This document shows positions 53,750-62,630 of a DNA stretch of 64,000 nucleotides, one piece after another. The stretch lies in assembly GCF_018130065.1 (NCBI RefSeq), contig NZ_JAFCME010000021.1:47209-111208 (forward strand), given 5' to 3'. A program made the translations under genes and the position numbers. Below the pieces are notes generated by a model, which had not been told where the DNA came from, made no database searches, and was given only the letters and a program-made list of their open reading frames with translations. The stretch's first letter is position 1, and each line of letters begins with the position of its first letter. The stretch is from Bradyrhizobium sp. AUGA SZCCT0158 (lineage in GTDB: Bacteria > Pseudomonadota > Alphaproteobacteria > Rhizobiales > Xanthobacteraceae).

Positions 53750-54352
53750 TTGAACCAGAATTCGAAAGACCTGATCGCCGCCCATCTGAAAGAGTCGCTC
53801 GTCGCGCTCGAACGCGCCAACAGCGACGCGGCACTGCTGGCCGTCGCGCACGCCATTGCAGCCGCGATCATTTCGGCGCTGCGCGCCGGTAACAAGCTTC
53901 TCATCATCGGCAATGGCGGCAGCGCCGGCGATGCCCAGCACATCGCCGCCGAAATCGTCGGCCGCTACAAGAAGGACCGGCCCGGCTACGCGGCGATTGC
54001 GCTCACCACAGACACGTCGGCGCTGACCGCAATCGGCAATGATTACGGCTATGAGCAGATTTTCGCCCGCCAGGTCGAAGGCCTCGGCGTGCGCGGCGAC
54101 GTGCTGCTCGCGCTCACCACGTCGGGCCGCTCGCCGAACATCCTGGCGGCGTTGCGCAAGGCGCGCGAGCGCGGGCTTGTCACGATCGGCTTCACCGGGG
54201 GCAAGGGCGCGGCCATGGGCGCGGATTGCGATCATCTGCTGGTGGCGCCGACCGACGACACGCCGGTGGTGCAGCAGATCCATCTCGCCATCGGCCACGG
54301 CATCTGCGACGAGATCGAGCAGACCATGATGCGCGAGGCCTCTCCGGAATGA
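53750..54352 (+). CDS. gmhA: sedoheptulose 7-phosphate isomerase
   Basis: A 200-residue SIS-domain isomerase. The phosphosugar site IIGNGGSAGDAQHIAAE, then ALTTSGRSPNILAAL, FTGGKGAAM and the catalytic HLAIGHGICDEIE near the C-terminus are typical of GmhA. It performs the first committed step of heptose synthesis. The start appears to be TTG, as no ATG or GTG precedes the first conserved residues in frame. Its stop overlaps the gmhB start by 4 bases. Confidence 0.95.
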   Translation: MNQNSKDLIAAHLKESLVALERANSDAALLAVAHAIAAAIISALRAGNKLLIIGNGGSAGDAQHIAAEIVGRYKKDRPGYAAIALTTDTSALTAIGNDYGYEQIFARQVEGLGVRGDVLLALTTSGRSPNILAALRKARERGLVTIGFTGGKGAAMGADCDHLLVAPTDDTPVVQQIHLAIGHGICDEIEQTMMREASPE

Positions 54353-54891
54353 GCGGCACCGACCTCGCCCGCGCGATTCCGAAGCCCGCCGCCTTCCTCG
54401 ACCGCGACGGCGTCGTCAACCATGACGACGGCTATGTCGGCACGCGGGAACGGATTCGCTGGATGCCGAACGTGGCGAAGGCGATCCGGCGGCTGAACGA
54501 CGCCGGCTATTTCGTGTTCTTCTTCACCAACCAGGCCGGTATTGCGCGCGGTTATTTCACCGAGGACGAACTCAACGCGCTGCACGACTGGATGCGCGCC
54601 GAGCTCGCGGCGCAAGGCGCCGTCATCGACGACATCAGGTACTGCCCGCACCATCCGGAAGGCACCGTCGCCGGCTATCTCGAAAATCATCATTGGCGCA
54701 AGCCAAGCCCCGGCATGATCCATGACCTGATGCAGCACTGGCCGGTGCGTCACGCCGGCAGCTTCGTCATCGGCGACCGCCCGACCGACATCGAGGCCGG
54801 GCAAGCCGTGGGCCTGCCGGGTTTCCTTTTCGCAGGCGGTGATCTCGACGCTTTTGTGGCCGACGTGATGGCTCAAACCACGGTTCGATAG
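54349..54891 (+). CDS. gmhB: D-glycero-D-manno-heptose 1,7-bisphosphate 7-phosphatase
   Basis: A 180-residue HAD phosphatase: FLDRDGVVNHDDGYV carries the nucleophile Asp, FFFTNQAGIARGYF is motif II, and VIGDRPTDIEAG the acidic motif. The GmhB zinc loop begins YCPHHPEG, but the second Cys-x-Cys pair before RKP reads NHHWRKP, so the four-ligand site of the E. coli enzyme is incomplete here. ATG at 54349 overlaps gmhA; an upstream ATG lies inside gmhA. The 3' end overlaps the convergent glycosyltransferase gene by 19 bases. Confidence 0.93.
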   Translation: MSGTDLARAIPKPAAFLDRDGVVNHDDGYVGTRERIRWMPNVAKAIRRLNDAGYFVFFFTNQAGIARGYFTEDELNALHDWMRAELAAQGAVIDDIRYCPHHPEGTVAGYLENHHWRKPSPGMIHDLMQHWPVRHAGSFVIGDRPTDIEAGQAVGLPGFLFAGGDLDAFVADVMAQTTVR

Positions 54892-55919
54892 ACGGCCGCG
54901 ATCGCATTCGCTTCAGCGTCGAGGCTGAACTTCTCCAGTACGCGCGCTCGCGCCCGCACCCCCATCGCCGCCGCCGAGGCGGGATCTTTCATCAATGGCT
55001 CCAGCGCCGCCACCAAGGCATCAGCGTCGCCGGGCGGCGTCAGTACGCCGGTGACGCCGTCCTCGACCACGAATTCGGCCGCCCCTGCCCGCGACGCCAC
55101 CAATGCCGCGCCGGACGACATCGCCTCGATCAGCGTCAGCCCAAAACCTTCGTTGCGAGAGGTGAAGGCGTAGATCGTCAGCCGCTGATACCAGCGCTGC
55201 ACTTCCTCGATCTCGATCTCGCCGGTGATGATGATTCGTGACTGCAAACCGGCGGCCTCGATCTGCTTTTTCAGCCCGTTCGCAAAGCCTTGCTGCTCGG
55301 GCACAACAGCACCGACGATCACGGCTGTGAAATCCGGAAAGCGCGGCAGCAGCCGGCACATCGCCTCGACAAAGACGTCGCTGCCCTTTTGCGCGCGGAC
55401 CCGGCCGAAGCAGCCGATCGCATAGCGACCCGGCAATCCGCTTTGCGCAAACGCCGCCGCACGATCGGCCGGCGGCGCATAACGATCAGTATCGACGCCA
55501 TGCATCACGACCGTCGATTCACGCTTGAGGAAGGAAGCCGAGAGCGCGCTGGTGGCGATGATCGCGTCCATGCGGCGGATCAGCCAGCGCGTCAGCGATT
55601 TATGATGCCGCTGCGCCGCTGACGTGAACACGAGCTTCAGCGGCCAGCCGAGCGCGCGCAACAACACGCCCGCAATCATTTCGTCGTTGCGCCGCGCGTG
55701 CCAGATCAGCGGCGCGGGGCGGCGCCAGAGTTTTGGCAAATCGGCGAAACCCATCCGCGCAATGCCGTCAGGGGCGTGGGAACCGAGCCATGCCGCGCGA
55801 AACATTTTTGCCAGTTTCGGCGCCACCATCCGGTTGGTCGCCGTGACGCCGGAATAACGCCTGTGCAGATTCGGCACGATCAGCTGCAGATCATCGGCTG
55901 AATTGTTCTCGATCGGCAC
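54873..55919 (-). CDS. GT4 glycosyltransferase, LPS core
   Basis: A 348-residue GT-B enzyme with QLIVPNLHRRYSGVTATNRM, VVMHGVDTDRYAPP, IGCFGRVRAQKGSDVFVEAM and SRNEGFGLTLIEAMSSGAALV, the last with the EGFGLxxxE donor site. Alphaproteobacterial LPS core mannosyl/glucosyltransferases have this layout. The start is GTG with GGAG six bases upstream. It lies next to the heptose genes, so a core function is likely; donor unknown. Confidence 0.87.
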   Translation of the reverse strand: MPIENNSADDLQLIVPNLHRRYSGVTATNRMVAPKLAKMFRAAWLGSHAPDGIARMGFADLPKLWRRPAPLIWHARRNDEMIAGVLLRALGWPLKLVFTSAAQRHHKSLTRWLIRRMDAIIATSALSASFLKRESTVVMHGVDTDRYAPPADRAAAFAQSGLPGRYAIGCFGRVRAQKGSDVFVEAMCRLLPRFPDFTAVIVGAVVPEQQGFANGLKKQIEAAGLQSRIIITGEIEIEEVQRWYQRLTIYAFTSRNEGFGLTLIEAMSSGAALVASRAGAAEFVVEDGVTGVLTPPGDADALVAALEPLMKDPASAAAMGVRARARVLEKFSLDAEANAIAAVYRTVV

Positions 55920-56049
55920 GTCCGGCTCCGTTTACATGGGTTCCTATACGCAACATTAAGCATAGTGACCAGTTCGCTCATGCCGAAACCCACTCTTCAC
56001 CGCGCCCCGGCTAGCATCGGCGGCAACAACTGGGAGAGAGGGTAAGCCC

Positions 56050-57063
56050 ATGACCGTGCTTGTCACCGGTGGCGCCGGCTATATCGGAAGTCATATGGTT
56101 CACGCGCTGGCGGACGCCGGCGAAAGCGTCGTCGTGATCGACAATCTCTCCACCGGATTCTCCGCCTTCCTGCCCGAGGGTGTGCCGCTGTTCATCGGCG
56201 ACGCCGGCGACGAAAACCTCGTCGAGGGCGTGCTCTCCCAACACGGCGTCGAGAGCATCATCCATTTCGCCGGCTCGGTAGTGGTGCCGGATTCGATGCG
56301 CGATCCGCTGGCTTACTACCGCAACAACACCATGACGACGCGCAGCCTGCTGAACGCAGCCGTCAAGGGCGGCGTCAACCGCTTCATCTTTTCATCGACC
56401 GCCGCCGTCTATGGCAACCCGGACCAGGTGCCGGTGCCCGAGCATGCGCCGACGCGGCCGCTGTCGCCCTACGGTTCTTCCAAGCTGATGACCGAACTGA
56501 TGCTGCACGACGTCGCCGCGGCGCATGATCTGAAATATGTCGCGCTGCGTTACTTCAACGTCGCGGGCGCCGATCCGAAGGGACGCGTCGGCCTTGCCAC
56601 CGTCGGCGCGACGCATCTGCTGAAGATCGCCGTCGAAGCCGCCACCGGGCAGCGCGCCAAGATCGACGTGTTCGGGACCGATTATCCGACGCCGGACGGC
56701 AGCTGCATCCGCGATTTCATTCACGTCAGCGATCTCGCGCAGGCACACCTCGCCGCGCTGTCGTATCTGCGCAGCGGCGGAAATTCGGTCACGCTGAACT
56801 GCGGCTATGGCCGCGGCTATTCGGTGCTGGAGACCATTGAGGCGGTTCGCCGCGTCGCGATGCGCAATTTCGCGGTCCAATACGCGCCGCGCCGGCCCGG
56901 CGATATCATGACCATGGTCGCCGACACCAGCCGCATCCGCGCCACGCTGGACTGGACGCCGCAATTTGATGATCTCGAGACCATCGCCACCCACGCGCTG
57001 GCCTGGGAAGAGCGGCTGTTCCAGGAGCGCGGCGGCCTCGGCCGGCAAGCGGAATCGGCGTAA
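56050..57063 (+). CDS. galE: UDP-glucose 4-epimerase
   Basis: A 337-residue extended SDR with VTGGAGYIGSHMVHAL, IDNLSTG, FSSTAAVYG and SPYGSSKL (YxxxK), then LRYFNVAGAD and SCIRDFIHV. These are GalE hallmarks. It makes UDP-galactose or UDP-GalNAc for polysaccharide synthesis. GAGGGTAAG lies just before the ATG, and 130 bases separate it from the divergent GT4 gene, where its promoter should lie. Confidence 0.93.
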   Translation: MTVLVTGGAGYIGSHMVHALADAGESVVVIDNLSTGFSAFLPEGVPLFIGDAGDENLVEGVLSQHGVESIIHFAGSVVVPDSMRDPLAYYRNNTMTTRSLLNAAVKGGVNRFIFSSTAAVYGNPDQVPVPEHAPTRPLSPYGSSKLMTELMLHDVAAAHDLKYVALRYFNVAGADPKGRVGLATVGATHLLKIAVEAATGQRAKIDVFGTDYPTPDGSCIRDFIHVSDLAQAHLAALSYLRSGGNSVTLNCGYGRGYSVLETIEAVRRVAMRNFAVQYAPRRPGDIMTMVADTSRIRATLDWTPQFDDLETIATHALAWEERLFQERGGLGRQAESA

Positions 57064-57170
57064 AATCAAGCTGTTATTTGGCTTGAAAAACCGCCATTTA
57101 GCGGGCAAGCAGTCACCGTAGCAGCCCTGACACGCAGGTTATTCACGCCTGCGCCGTCAATGGAACGCGG

Positions 57171-58991
57171 ATGACCGAGCTTCCCAAGGAAACACCGAGA
57201 AAAATCACTGACGACCCCTATGGCGCAGCGATCCTGATTCGCCGCCTGGTGGCCGAACAGGGCCTCGCCTATTGGCGGCGCTACCTGCTGGCGTTCGCGC
57301 TGATGGGGGTTGCGGCAGCGACGACGGCCGGTTCCGCCTATCTGCTCGGCGAAGTCATCAACAAGGCCTATGTCGACAAGGATGTGCGCGGCATTGCGAT
57401 CCTGTCGCTGGTCACCATCGTCATCTTCACGCTCAAGGGTGCGGCGACCTACGGACACACCGTGATCCTGTCGCAGATCGGCAACGCGATCCTGGCCAAC
57501 AACCAGCGCCAGCTGTTCGCCAAGCTGATGAGCGAAAACATCGCCTTCTTTTCCGAGCGGCATTCCTCGGAATTTCTGGCGCGGCTGACCGCCGGCGCCA
57601 CGTCGGTGACACAGGTCCTCAATCTCCTGATCAACGCCATCGGACGCGATCTGCTGTCGCTGATCGCGCTCGTCGTCGTCATGCTGATGACGGATCCGTA
57701 CATGGCGCTGCTGGGTTTCGGCGTGGCCCCCCCGGCGATGCTGGTGCTGCGCAAGCTCGTCAAGCGCATCAAGGGCCTGGCGCATAACCAGTTCTCCGGC
57801 ACCGCCGACATCATGGAAACCATGCAGGAATCGCTGCAGGGCATCCGCACCGTGAAAGCGTTCACGCTCGAACAGGCAATGCGCGAGCGGATCGACGCCA
57901 GCATTACCGCCGTCGAACGCAACGCCAACAAGATGGCGCGGGTGTCCAGCCGCTCGAGCCCCCTGATGGAAACGCTGGGCGGTTTCGCGATCGCCGCGGG
58001 GCTGATGTATGGCGGCTATCGCGTGGTCGCGATGGGCGCTTCGCCGGGCCAGTTCTTTTCGTTCCTGACCGCGTTCCTGCTGGCTTATGAGCCGGCCAAG
58101 CGGCTGGCGCGGCTCAATATCGAGTTGAACAGCAATCTGATCGGCGCGCGCAAGCTGCTGGAAATCGTCGACAGCCCGCCCACCGAGCCCGCCGACGACG
58201 ACAAGCCGGCCCTGAAACTTATCGACGCGCGGGTCGAGTTTCGCGACGTGACCTTCGCCTACCGGCCGAACGAGCCGGTGCTGCGCCGCATGAGCTTCAT
58301 CGCCGAGCCCGGCAAGACCACCGCTTTGGTCGGCCCGTCCGGCGGCGGCAAATCCACCGTGCTGGCGCTGCTGCTGCGGCTCTACGAGGTGGGCGACGGC
58401 GCCATCCTGATCGATGGCCAGGCGATCTCGGGCGTGTCGCGCCATTCGCTGCGCCAGCAGACCGGCTACGTCGGCCAGGACGTCTATCTGTTCCGCGACA
58501 CCATCGGCGCCAACATCGCCTTCGGCAAGGTCGGCGCCACCAGGGACGAGATCGAGGCCGCCGCCAAGGCCGCCTGTGCCCACGAATTCATCAAGGGTTT
58601 TCCGCTCGGCTACGACACCCCGGTCGGCGAGCACGGCACGCAACTGTCCGGCGGCCAGCGCCAGCGCATCGCGGTGGCCCGCGCGCTGATCAAGAACGCG
58701 CCGATCATCCTGCTGGACGAGGCCACCGCCGCGCTGGATTCGGAATCCGAAAAAGCCGTCCAGGAAGCCATTGAGCATCTGTGCCGGAACCGGACCACGA
58801 TCGTGATCGCCCACCGCCTGCACACCATCATGCACGCCGACGCCATTCTGGTGGTCGAAGGCGGCGAGATCGTCGAGCGCGGCCAGCATGACGACCTGTT
58901 GCGGCGCGGCGGGCGCTACGCCTCGTTCTTCCGCCTGCAACAGCGCGACGCCGGTCACCCCAGTCTGGCGCCGATCAGCGCAAGCGCGTAA
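57171..58991 (+). CDS. ABC transporter, fused membrane and ATPase domains, MsbA-like
   Basis: A 606-residue half-transporter. Membrane domain residues about 30-320 with segments such as YLLAFALMGVAAATTAGSAY, then the ATPase domain with Walker A GPSGGGKST near residue 390, signature LSGGQRQR near 492 and Walker B ILLDEATAALD. MsbA flips lipid A-core, and proximity to core genes makes that likely, though multidrug or beta-glucan exporters have the same architecture. It follows galE with a 107-base gap and may have its own promoter. Confidence 0.88.
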   Translation: MTELPKETPRKITDDPYGAAILIRRLVAEQGLAYWRRYLLAFALMGVAAATTAGSAYLLGEVINKAYVDKDVRGIAILSLVTIVIFTLKGAATYGHTVILSQIGNAILANNQRQLFAKLMSENIAFFSERHSSEFLARLTAGATSVTQVLNLLINAIGRDLLSLIALVVVMLMTDPYMALLGFGVAPPAMLVLRKLVKRIKGLAHNQFSGTADIMETMQESLQGIRTVKAFTLEQAMRERIDASITAVERNANKMARVSSRSSPLMETLGGFAIAAGLMYGGYRVVAMGASPGQFFSFLTAFLLAYEPAKRLARLNIELNSNLIGARKLLEIVDSPPTEPADDDKPALKLIDARVEFRDVTFAYRPNEPVLRRMSFIAEPGKTTALVGPSGGGKSTVLALLLRLYEVGDGAILIDGQAISGVSRHSLRQQTGYVGQDVYLFRDTIGANIAFGKVGATRDEIEAAAKAACAHEFIKGFPLGYDTPVGEHGTQLSGGQRQRIAVARALIKNAPIILLDEATAALDSESEKAVQEAIEHLCRNRTTIVIAHRLHTIMHADAILVVEGGEIVERGQHDDLLRRGGRYASFFRLQQRDAGHPSLAPISASA

Positions 58992-59038
58992 AGCTATCCC
59001 GCCGTTTCCACTCCAAAACCGTCCAAGAGACCCATTTC

Positions 59039-59740
59039 ATGAACGCCGCATCCTACGTCATTCCCGTTCCGCCGCAGCCTTCGCTTCCCGTCGTCGGCGA
59101 GACAAAGTCCTATCCCGTGCGCCGCATCTGGTGCGTCGGGCGCAACTATCTCGAGCACATCCGCGAAATGGGCAATGACGAGCGCGCGCCGCCGTTCTTC
59201 TTCGCCAAGCACGCCGACATGCTGGTGGCCGATGGCGCCACCATCCCCTACCCGCCGCTGACCAAGGACCTGCATCACGAGGTCGAACTGGTCGTCGCGA
59301 TGAAGAGCGGCGGCCTCAATATTCCCACCGAGAAGGCGCTCGACCATGTCTACGGCTACGCCGTCGGCATCGACCTGACCCGCCGCGACCTGCAGATCGC
59401 CTCGCGCAAGAAGGAGCGCCCGTGGGAAGTCGGCAAGTCGTTCGACTATTCCGCGCCCTGCTCGGCGCTGCAGCCGGCCTCGAAGATCGGCCATCCCGCG
59501 AAGGGCAAGATCTGGCTCACCGTCAACGGCACCGAAACGCAAAAGGGCGATCTGACCGAACTGATCTGGAACGTGCCTGAAATCATCTGGCAGCTCTCGC
59601 AGCAGGTCGCGCTCGCCGCCGGCGACATCATCATGACGGGAACGCCGGCCGGCGTCTCCCAGCTCAAGCCGGGCGACAACCTCGAATGCGGCGTCGACGG
59701 CGTCGGCACGCTGAAGGTCGCGATCGGGGAGCCGGAATAG
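59039..59740 (+). CDS. fumarylacetoacetate hydrolase-family protein
   Basis: A 233-residue FAH-fold protein with RIWCVGRNYLEHIREMGN, the metal-binding LHHEVELVV (E-x-E), GIDLTRRDLQ and IIMTGTPAGVSQLKPGD. Family members hydrolyse or decarboxylate small beta-diketo acids (fumarylpyruvate hydrolase, oxaloacetate decarboxylase and others). The KPGD and GTPAGV ending fits the short fumarylpyruvate-type branch, but the substrate is not certain. It is the last gene before a strong terminator. Confidence 0.9.
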   Translation: MNAASYVIPVPPQPSLPVVGETKSYPVRRIWCVGRNYLEHIREMGNDERAPPFFFAKHADMLVADGATIPYPPLTKDLHHEVELVVAMKSGGLNIPTEKALDHVYGYAVGIDLTRRDLQIASRKKERPWEVGKSFDYSAPCSALQPASKIGHPAKGKIWLTVNGTETQKGDLTELIWNVPEIIWQLSQQVALAAGDIIMTGTPAGVSQLKPGDNLECGVDGVGTLKVAIGEPE

Positions 59741-59770
59741 ATCGTCGCGAAACGCATACTGCAAAAAGCA

Positions 59771-59799
59771 AAGCCCCGGATCTGATCCGGGGCTTTTTT
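59771..59799 (+). terminator. intrinsic terminator after the FAH-family gene
   Basis: A perfect 11-bp stem (AAGCCCCGGAT / ATCCGGGGCTT) with a 3-base loop CTG is followed directly by a T-run, 31 bases after the stop codon. It is symmetric enough, with an A-rich left flank, to act on the minus strand as well. Confidence 0.93.
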
Positions 59800-59858
59800 C
59801 TTTTCCGGGGATGTCTTATGAAGCCGCGAAGCGTCGGGGTACGGAAGCACTCTCGCGA

Positions 59859-59981
59859 CTAGACCGTCGTAAGGCCGAACATATCCCAGGCGCTCCAACC
59901 GGTGCCATCGAAGGCCCGGACGTACATGGTTTCCGAGCCACCGGCCGTCCCGCCCCTTAGCCAGACGAGGGCACGGATGCG
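59859..59981 (-). pseudogene. C-terminal relic of a repeat (T1SS-type) protein
   Basis: The last 40 codons of a minus-strand frame ending in TAG at 59859 read like the repeat of the protease at 27-30 kb: VWLRGGTAGGSETMYVRAFDG against FWLEGGTVNGTDTLRIQAYDG, followed by WSAW against WSAA. There is no intact upstream part: the frame continues only into the 3' end of the monooxygenase gene in another frame. It is therefore a decayed end of a repeat-bearing surface/secreted protein gene, similar in part to large Bradyrhizobium repeat proteins. Confidence 0.65.
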
Positions 59982-60016
59982 CGAAGTTACGCATGACGGT
60001 TTCCGGCGCCATCCCG

Positions 60017-61489
60017 TCACGAATACTGCATCACCCCGTCGTCGATCTTGCCGTAGCGCAGCGTGACGATATCGAGGGCGTAGTTCTGGTAGAGCCGCCA
60101 CGGCCGCTTCGAGCCCTGCTTGGGCATCTGCGCGATCGCGCGCTGCACGTAGCCGGAGGAGAAATCCAGCGACGGCAGTTCCGACACCGAAGGATCGAGG
60201 TTGTGCGGCACGCACTGCTTGTAGCCGTGCCGGTCCATGTAGTTGATCAGGCGGCAGACATATTCGCAGGTGAGATCGCATTTCAGCGTCCACGACGCGT
60301 TGGTGTAGCCGAACGCCGAGGCCATGTTCGGCACGTCCGAATACATCATGCCCTTGTAGTTCAGCGTGCGCGCGAAATCGACTTTCCTGCCGTCGACGCT
60401 GACGTCGAGGCCGCCGAGCACCTGCAGGTTAAGCCCGGTCGCGGTGCCGATGATGTCGGCTTCGAGTTCGCTGCCGTCCTTCAGCTTGATGCCGCTTTTG
60501 GTGAAGGTGTCGATATGATTGGTGACGACCGAAGCGCGCTTGTCCCTGATCGCCCTGAACAGGTCGCCGTCCGGCACCAGGCACAGCCGCTGCTCCCAGG
60601 GATTGTAGCGCGGCGTGAAATGCGTACCGATATCGTAGTCGGGGCCGAGCGCCATTTTGACGCCGCCGAGGATCAGCGCTTTGGCGCGGTCGGGTTTGCG
60701 CCGGCAGAGCTGGAAGAAATACATGCCGAACAGCACGTTGCGCCAGCGGATCATGTGATAGGCGAGTTTTGCGGACAGATTGCGCCGCAGCTTGTTGGCA
60801 AGCGCGTCTTCTGCGGGCCGCGCCACCACATAGGTCGGCGAGCGCTGCAGCATGGTGACGTGGGACGCGGTCTTGGCCATCTCCGGCACCAGCGTTACCG
60901 CCGTCGCGCCGGAGCCGATCACCACGACGCGCTTGCCGGCATAGTCGATGTCTTCGGGCCATTTCTGCGGGTGCACGATGCGGCCGGCGAAATCCGCGGT
61001 GCCTGCAAATTCCGGCGTGTAGCCTTCCTCGTATTTGTAATAGCCCGAGCACATGAACAGGAAATTGCAGGTGAAGCGCACGGTCTCCGGTCCGCCCTCG
61101 CCCGCCTTGCGCTCGGCCTCGACGGTCCAGCGCGCATCCTGCGACGACCACGACGCGCGTTTGACGCGGTGGTTGAAACGGATCATCTTGTCGATGCCAT
61201 TCTCGAGCGCAGTCTGCCGCACATAGTTGAGAATGTTCGGCCCGTCGGCGATCGCCTTCGGCTCGGTCCAGGGCTTGAACGAATAGCCGAGCGTGAACAT
61301 GTCGCTGTCGGAGCGGACGCCGGGATAGCGAAACAGATCCCATGTGCCGCCGATGCAGTCGCGGCCCTCGAGGATGGCGTAGCTCTTGCCGGGGCACTTC
61401 TGCTGCAGGTGATAGCCCGCGCCGATGCCCGAGAGACCCGCCCCGACGATGAGGACGTCGAAATGTTCGGTGGGTGGGGTTCGTTCCAT
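60017..61489 (-). CDS. flavin-containing (Baeyer-Villiger-type) monooxygenase
   Basis: A 490-residue FAD/NADPH monooxygenase. FAD loop VLIVGAGLSGIGAGYHL at the N-terminus, then the Baeyer-Villiger fingerprint FxGxxxHxxxWP as FAGRIVHPQKWP, then the NADPH loop VVVIGSGATAVTL. Typical substrates are ketones, and the exact one is unknown. ATG 61489 was preferred to TTG 61507. The gene is unrelated to the polysaccharide genes and lies with the FAH gene, which could hint at catabolism of a cyclic ketone or aromatic product, but the two are on opposite strands. Confidence 0.92.
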   Translation of the reverse strand: MERTPPTEHFDVLIVGAGLSGIGAGYHLQQKCPGKSYAILEGRDCIGGTWDLFRYPGVRSDSDMFTLGYSFKPWTEPKAIADGPNILNYVRQTALENGIDKMIRFNHRVKRASWSSQDARWTVEAERKAGEGGPETVRFTCNFLFMCSGYYKYEEGYTPEFAGTADFAGRIVHPQKWPEDIDYAGKRVVVIGSGATAVTLVPEMAKTASHVTMLQRSPTYVVARPAEDALANKLRRNLSAKLAYHMIRWRNVLFGMYFFQLCRRKPDRAKALILGGVKMALGPDYDIGTHFTPRYNPWEQRLCLVPDGDLFRAIRDKRASVVTNHIDTFTKSGIKLKDGSELEADIIGTATGLNLQVLGGLDVSVDGRKVDFARTLNYKGMMYSDVPNMASAFGYTNASWTLKCDLTCEYVCRLINYMDRHGYKQCVPHNLDPSVSELPSLDFSSGYVQRAIAQMPKQGSKRPWRLYQNYALDIVTLRYGKIDDGVMQYS

Positions 61490-61747
61490 GAGGCGATTAG
61501 CGCCCAAGCAGGAGGAAAATCAACCGGTAAAACAGGGATCGAAACACTCCTGGAATGATCCCGGCGTCCCGTTTTCGGGGTAGCGCGGGCTGCGGCGCTC
61601 GTGCTTCTGAGGGAGCGCAAGCGCTTGGGTCCGATCGACCTTCGGTTGCTATCGCGAAAATGGTTGTAAAATTCACGCCCATAAGCTGAGATCGGCCCGA
61701 CTTGGTGCTAGGATCTGTCCCCTCACGGCCGCAATGCGGATAGGACG

Positions 61748-62359
61748 ATGACGTACAAGTACGACATTTTTATCAGCTATAAGCGTCACCCTGAGACGCT
61801 GGGCTGGATCAAGAAACATTTCGAACCGCTGCTCGGGCACAGGGTAGGACTTGCCCTCGGCAGTGAACCGACGATCTTCGTTCATGAGATAAACCAACAG
61901 GTCTCGGCTGGAGAGCTTTGGCCACAATCGCTCGGCGATGCCTTGGGAGTCTCAAAGGTGCTGGTGGCATTGTGGACAAAGACTTTTTTCAACAGCGTGT
62001 GGTGCGCAAAGGAAATGAGCCATATGCTCGGTCGGCAAGGCCGCGCCAAAGGGATTACATATGGCTTGGTAATTCCCGCAATCATTCACGACGGGGAAGA
62101 CTTTCCCAAGGAACTGAAGTTCATTCAGAGCATGGACATTCGGTCCTGCTACAATACCCGCATGCGGGAAGACAGTCCCAAGGCCGAGGAATTGAGCGAC
62201 CTCATTGACGTTCACTCGGTGGGTATTGCGAAAGCAATTCAGCAGGCCCCAAACTGGCAGTCGAAATGGTCGCAAGCAGCATCGGACGCTTTTTTCCGCG
62301 AGTTCTATAAAGCGGACACGCCCGCTCAAACTGCCCTGCCAAAGTTTCAACCCAAATGA
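61748..62359 (+). CDS. TIR-domain protein
   Basis: A 203-residue protein consisting mainly of a TIR fold: YDIFISYKRH at residues 5-14 (strand A and box 1), EPTIFVHEIN, LGVSKVLVALWTKTF (strand D), and NSVWCAKEM with Glu89 in the position of the catalytic Glu of NADase TIRs. No membrane segment or other domain is evident. ATGA overlap with the following KGGVGR ATPase gene shows the two are translated together. Bacterial TIR proteins commonly hydrolyse NAD+ or make cyclic ADP-ribose signals in phage defence; that role here is inferred. Upstream is a 258-base non-coding gap. Confidence 0.85.
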   Translation: MTYKYDIFISYKRHPETLGWIKKHFEPLLGHRVGLALGSEPTIFVHEINQQVSAGELWPQSLGDALGVSKVLVALWTKTFFNSVWCAKEMSHMLGRQGRAKGITYGLVIPAIIHDGEDFPKELKFIQSMDIRSCYNTRMREDSPKAEELSDLIDVHSVGIAKAIQQAPNWQSKWSQAASDAFFREFYKADTPAQTALPKFQPK

Positions 62360-62622
62360 GCCGGATCGTCACATTCTACTCTTATAAGGGCGGTGTCGGC
62401 AGAAGCATGGCACTCGCGAATGTCGCCGTCTTGCTGGCGCGCCAAGGCAAAAAAGTATTGATGGTCGACTGGGACCTCGAGGCGCCAGGGCTTGAGAATT
62501 ACTTCTTCTATTTTAAAAACGAAGTTGGGGGACCCGGACTGTTGGCGCTGCTGATTGATGCCGGCAAAGGCACTGAGGTTGACTATAGGAACTATTTGTC
62601 ACCGATAGTCGCCGAGGAATAA
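62356..62622 (+). CDS. KGGVGR-motif ATPase, N-terminal fragment (frameshifted)
   Basis: Encodes the first 88 residues of a ParA/MinD-like P-loop ATPase. IVTFYSYKGGVGRSMALAN carries the variant Walker A KGGVGRS at residues 11-17, and VLMVDWDLEAPGLE is the Walker A' / switch segment. The frame ends at TAA, but the protein continues in the -1 frame directly after (see next entry): reading GAA then ATA ACG CTT at 62617-62627 restores the expected sequence. So a one-base loss near 62619 has split one gene. A sequencing error or programmed slippage would look the same; no obvious slippery heptamer is present. Confidence 0.8.
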   Translation: MSRIVTFYSYKGGVGRSMALANVAVLLARQGKKVLMVDWDLEAPGLENYFFYFKNEVGGPGLLALLIDAGKGTEVDYRNYLSPIVAEE

Positions 62623-62630
62623 CGCTTTAT

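Noticed and set aside
57066..58958. 630-codon minus-strand frame opposite the MsbA-like transporter
   Set aside because: Antisense of a clear ABC gene with intact Walker motifs; composition (Asp/His/Arg/Gln-rich) is typical of a shadow frame.
59993..61558. 521-codon plus-strand frame opposite the monooxygenase
   Set aside because: Complete overlap with a gene that has FAD, NADPH and Baeyer-Villiger motifs; no motif in the antisense product.
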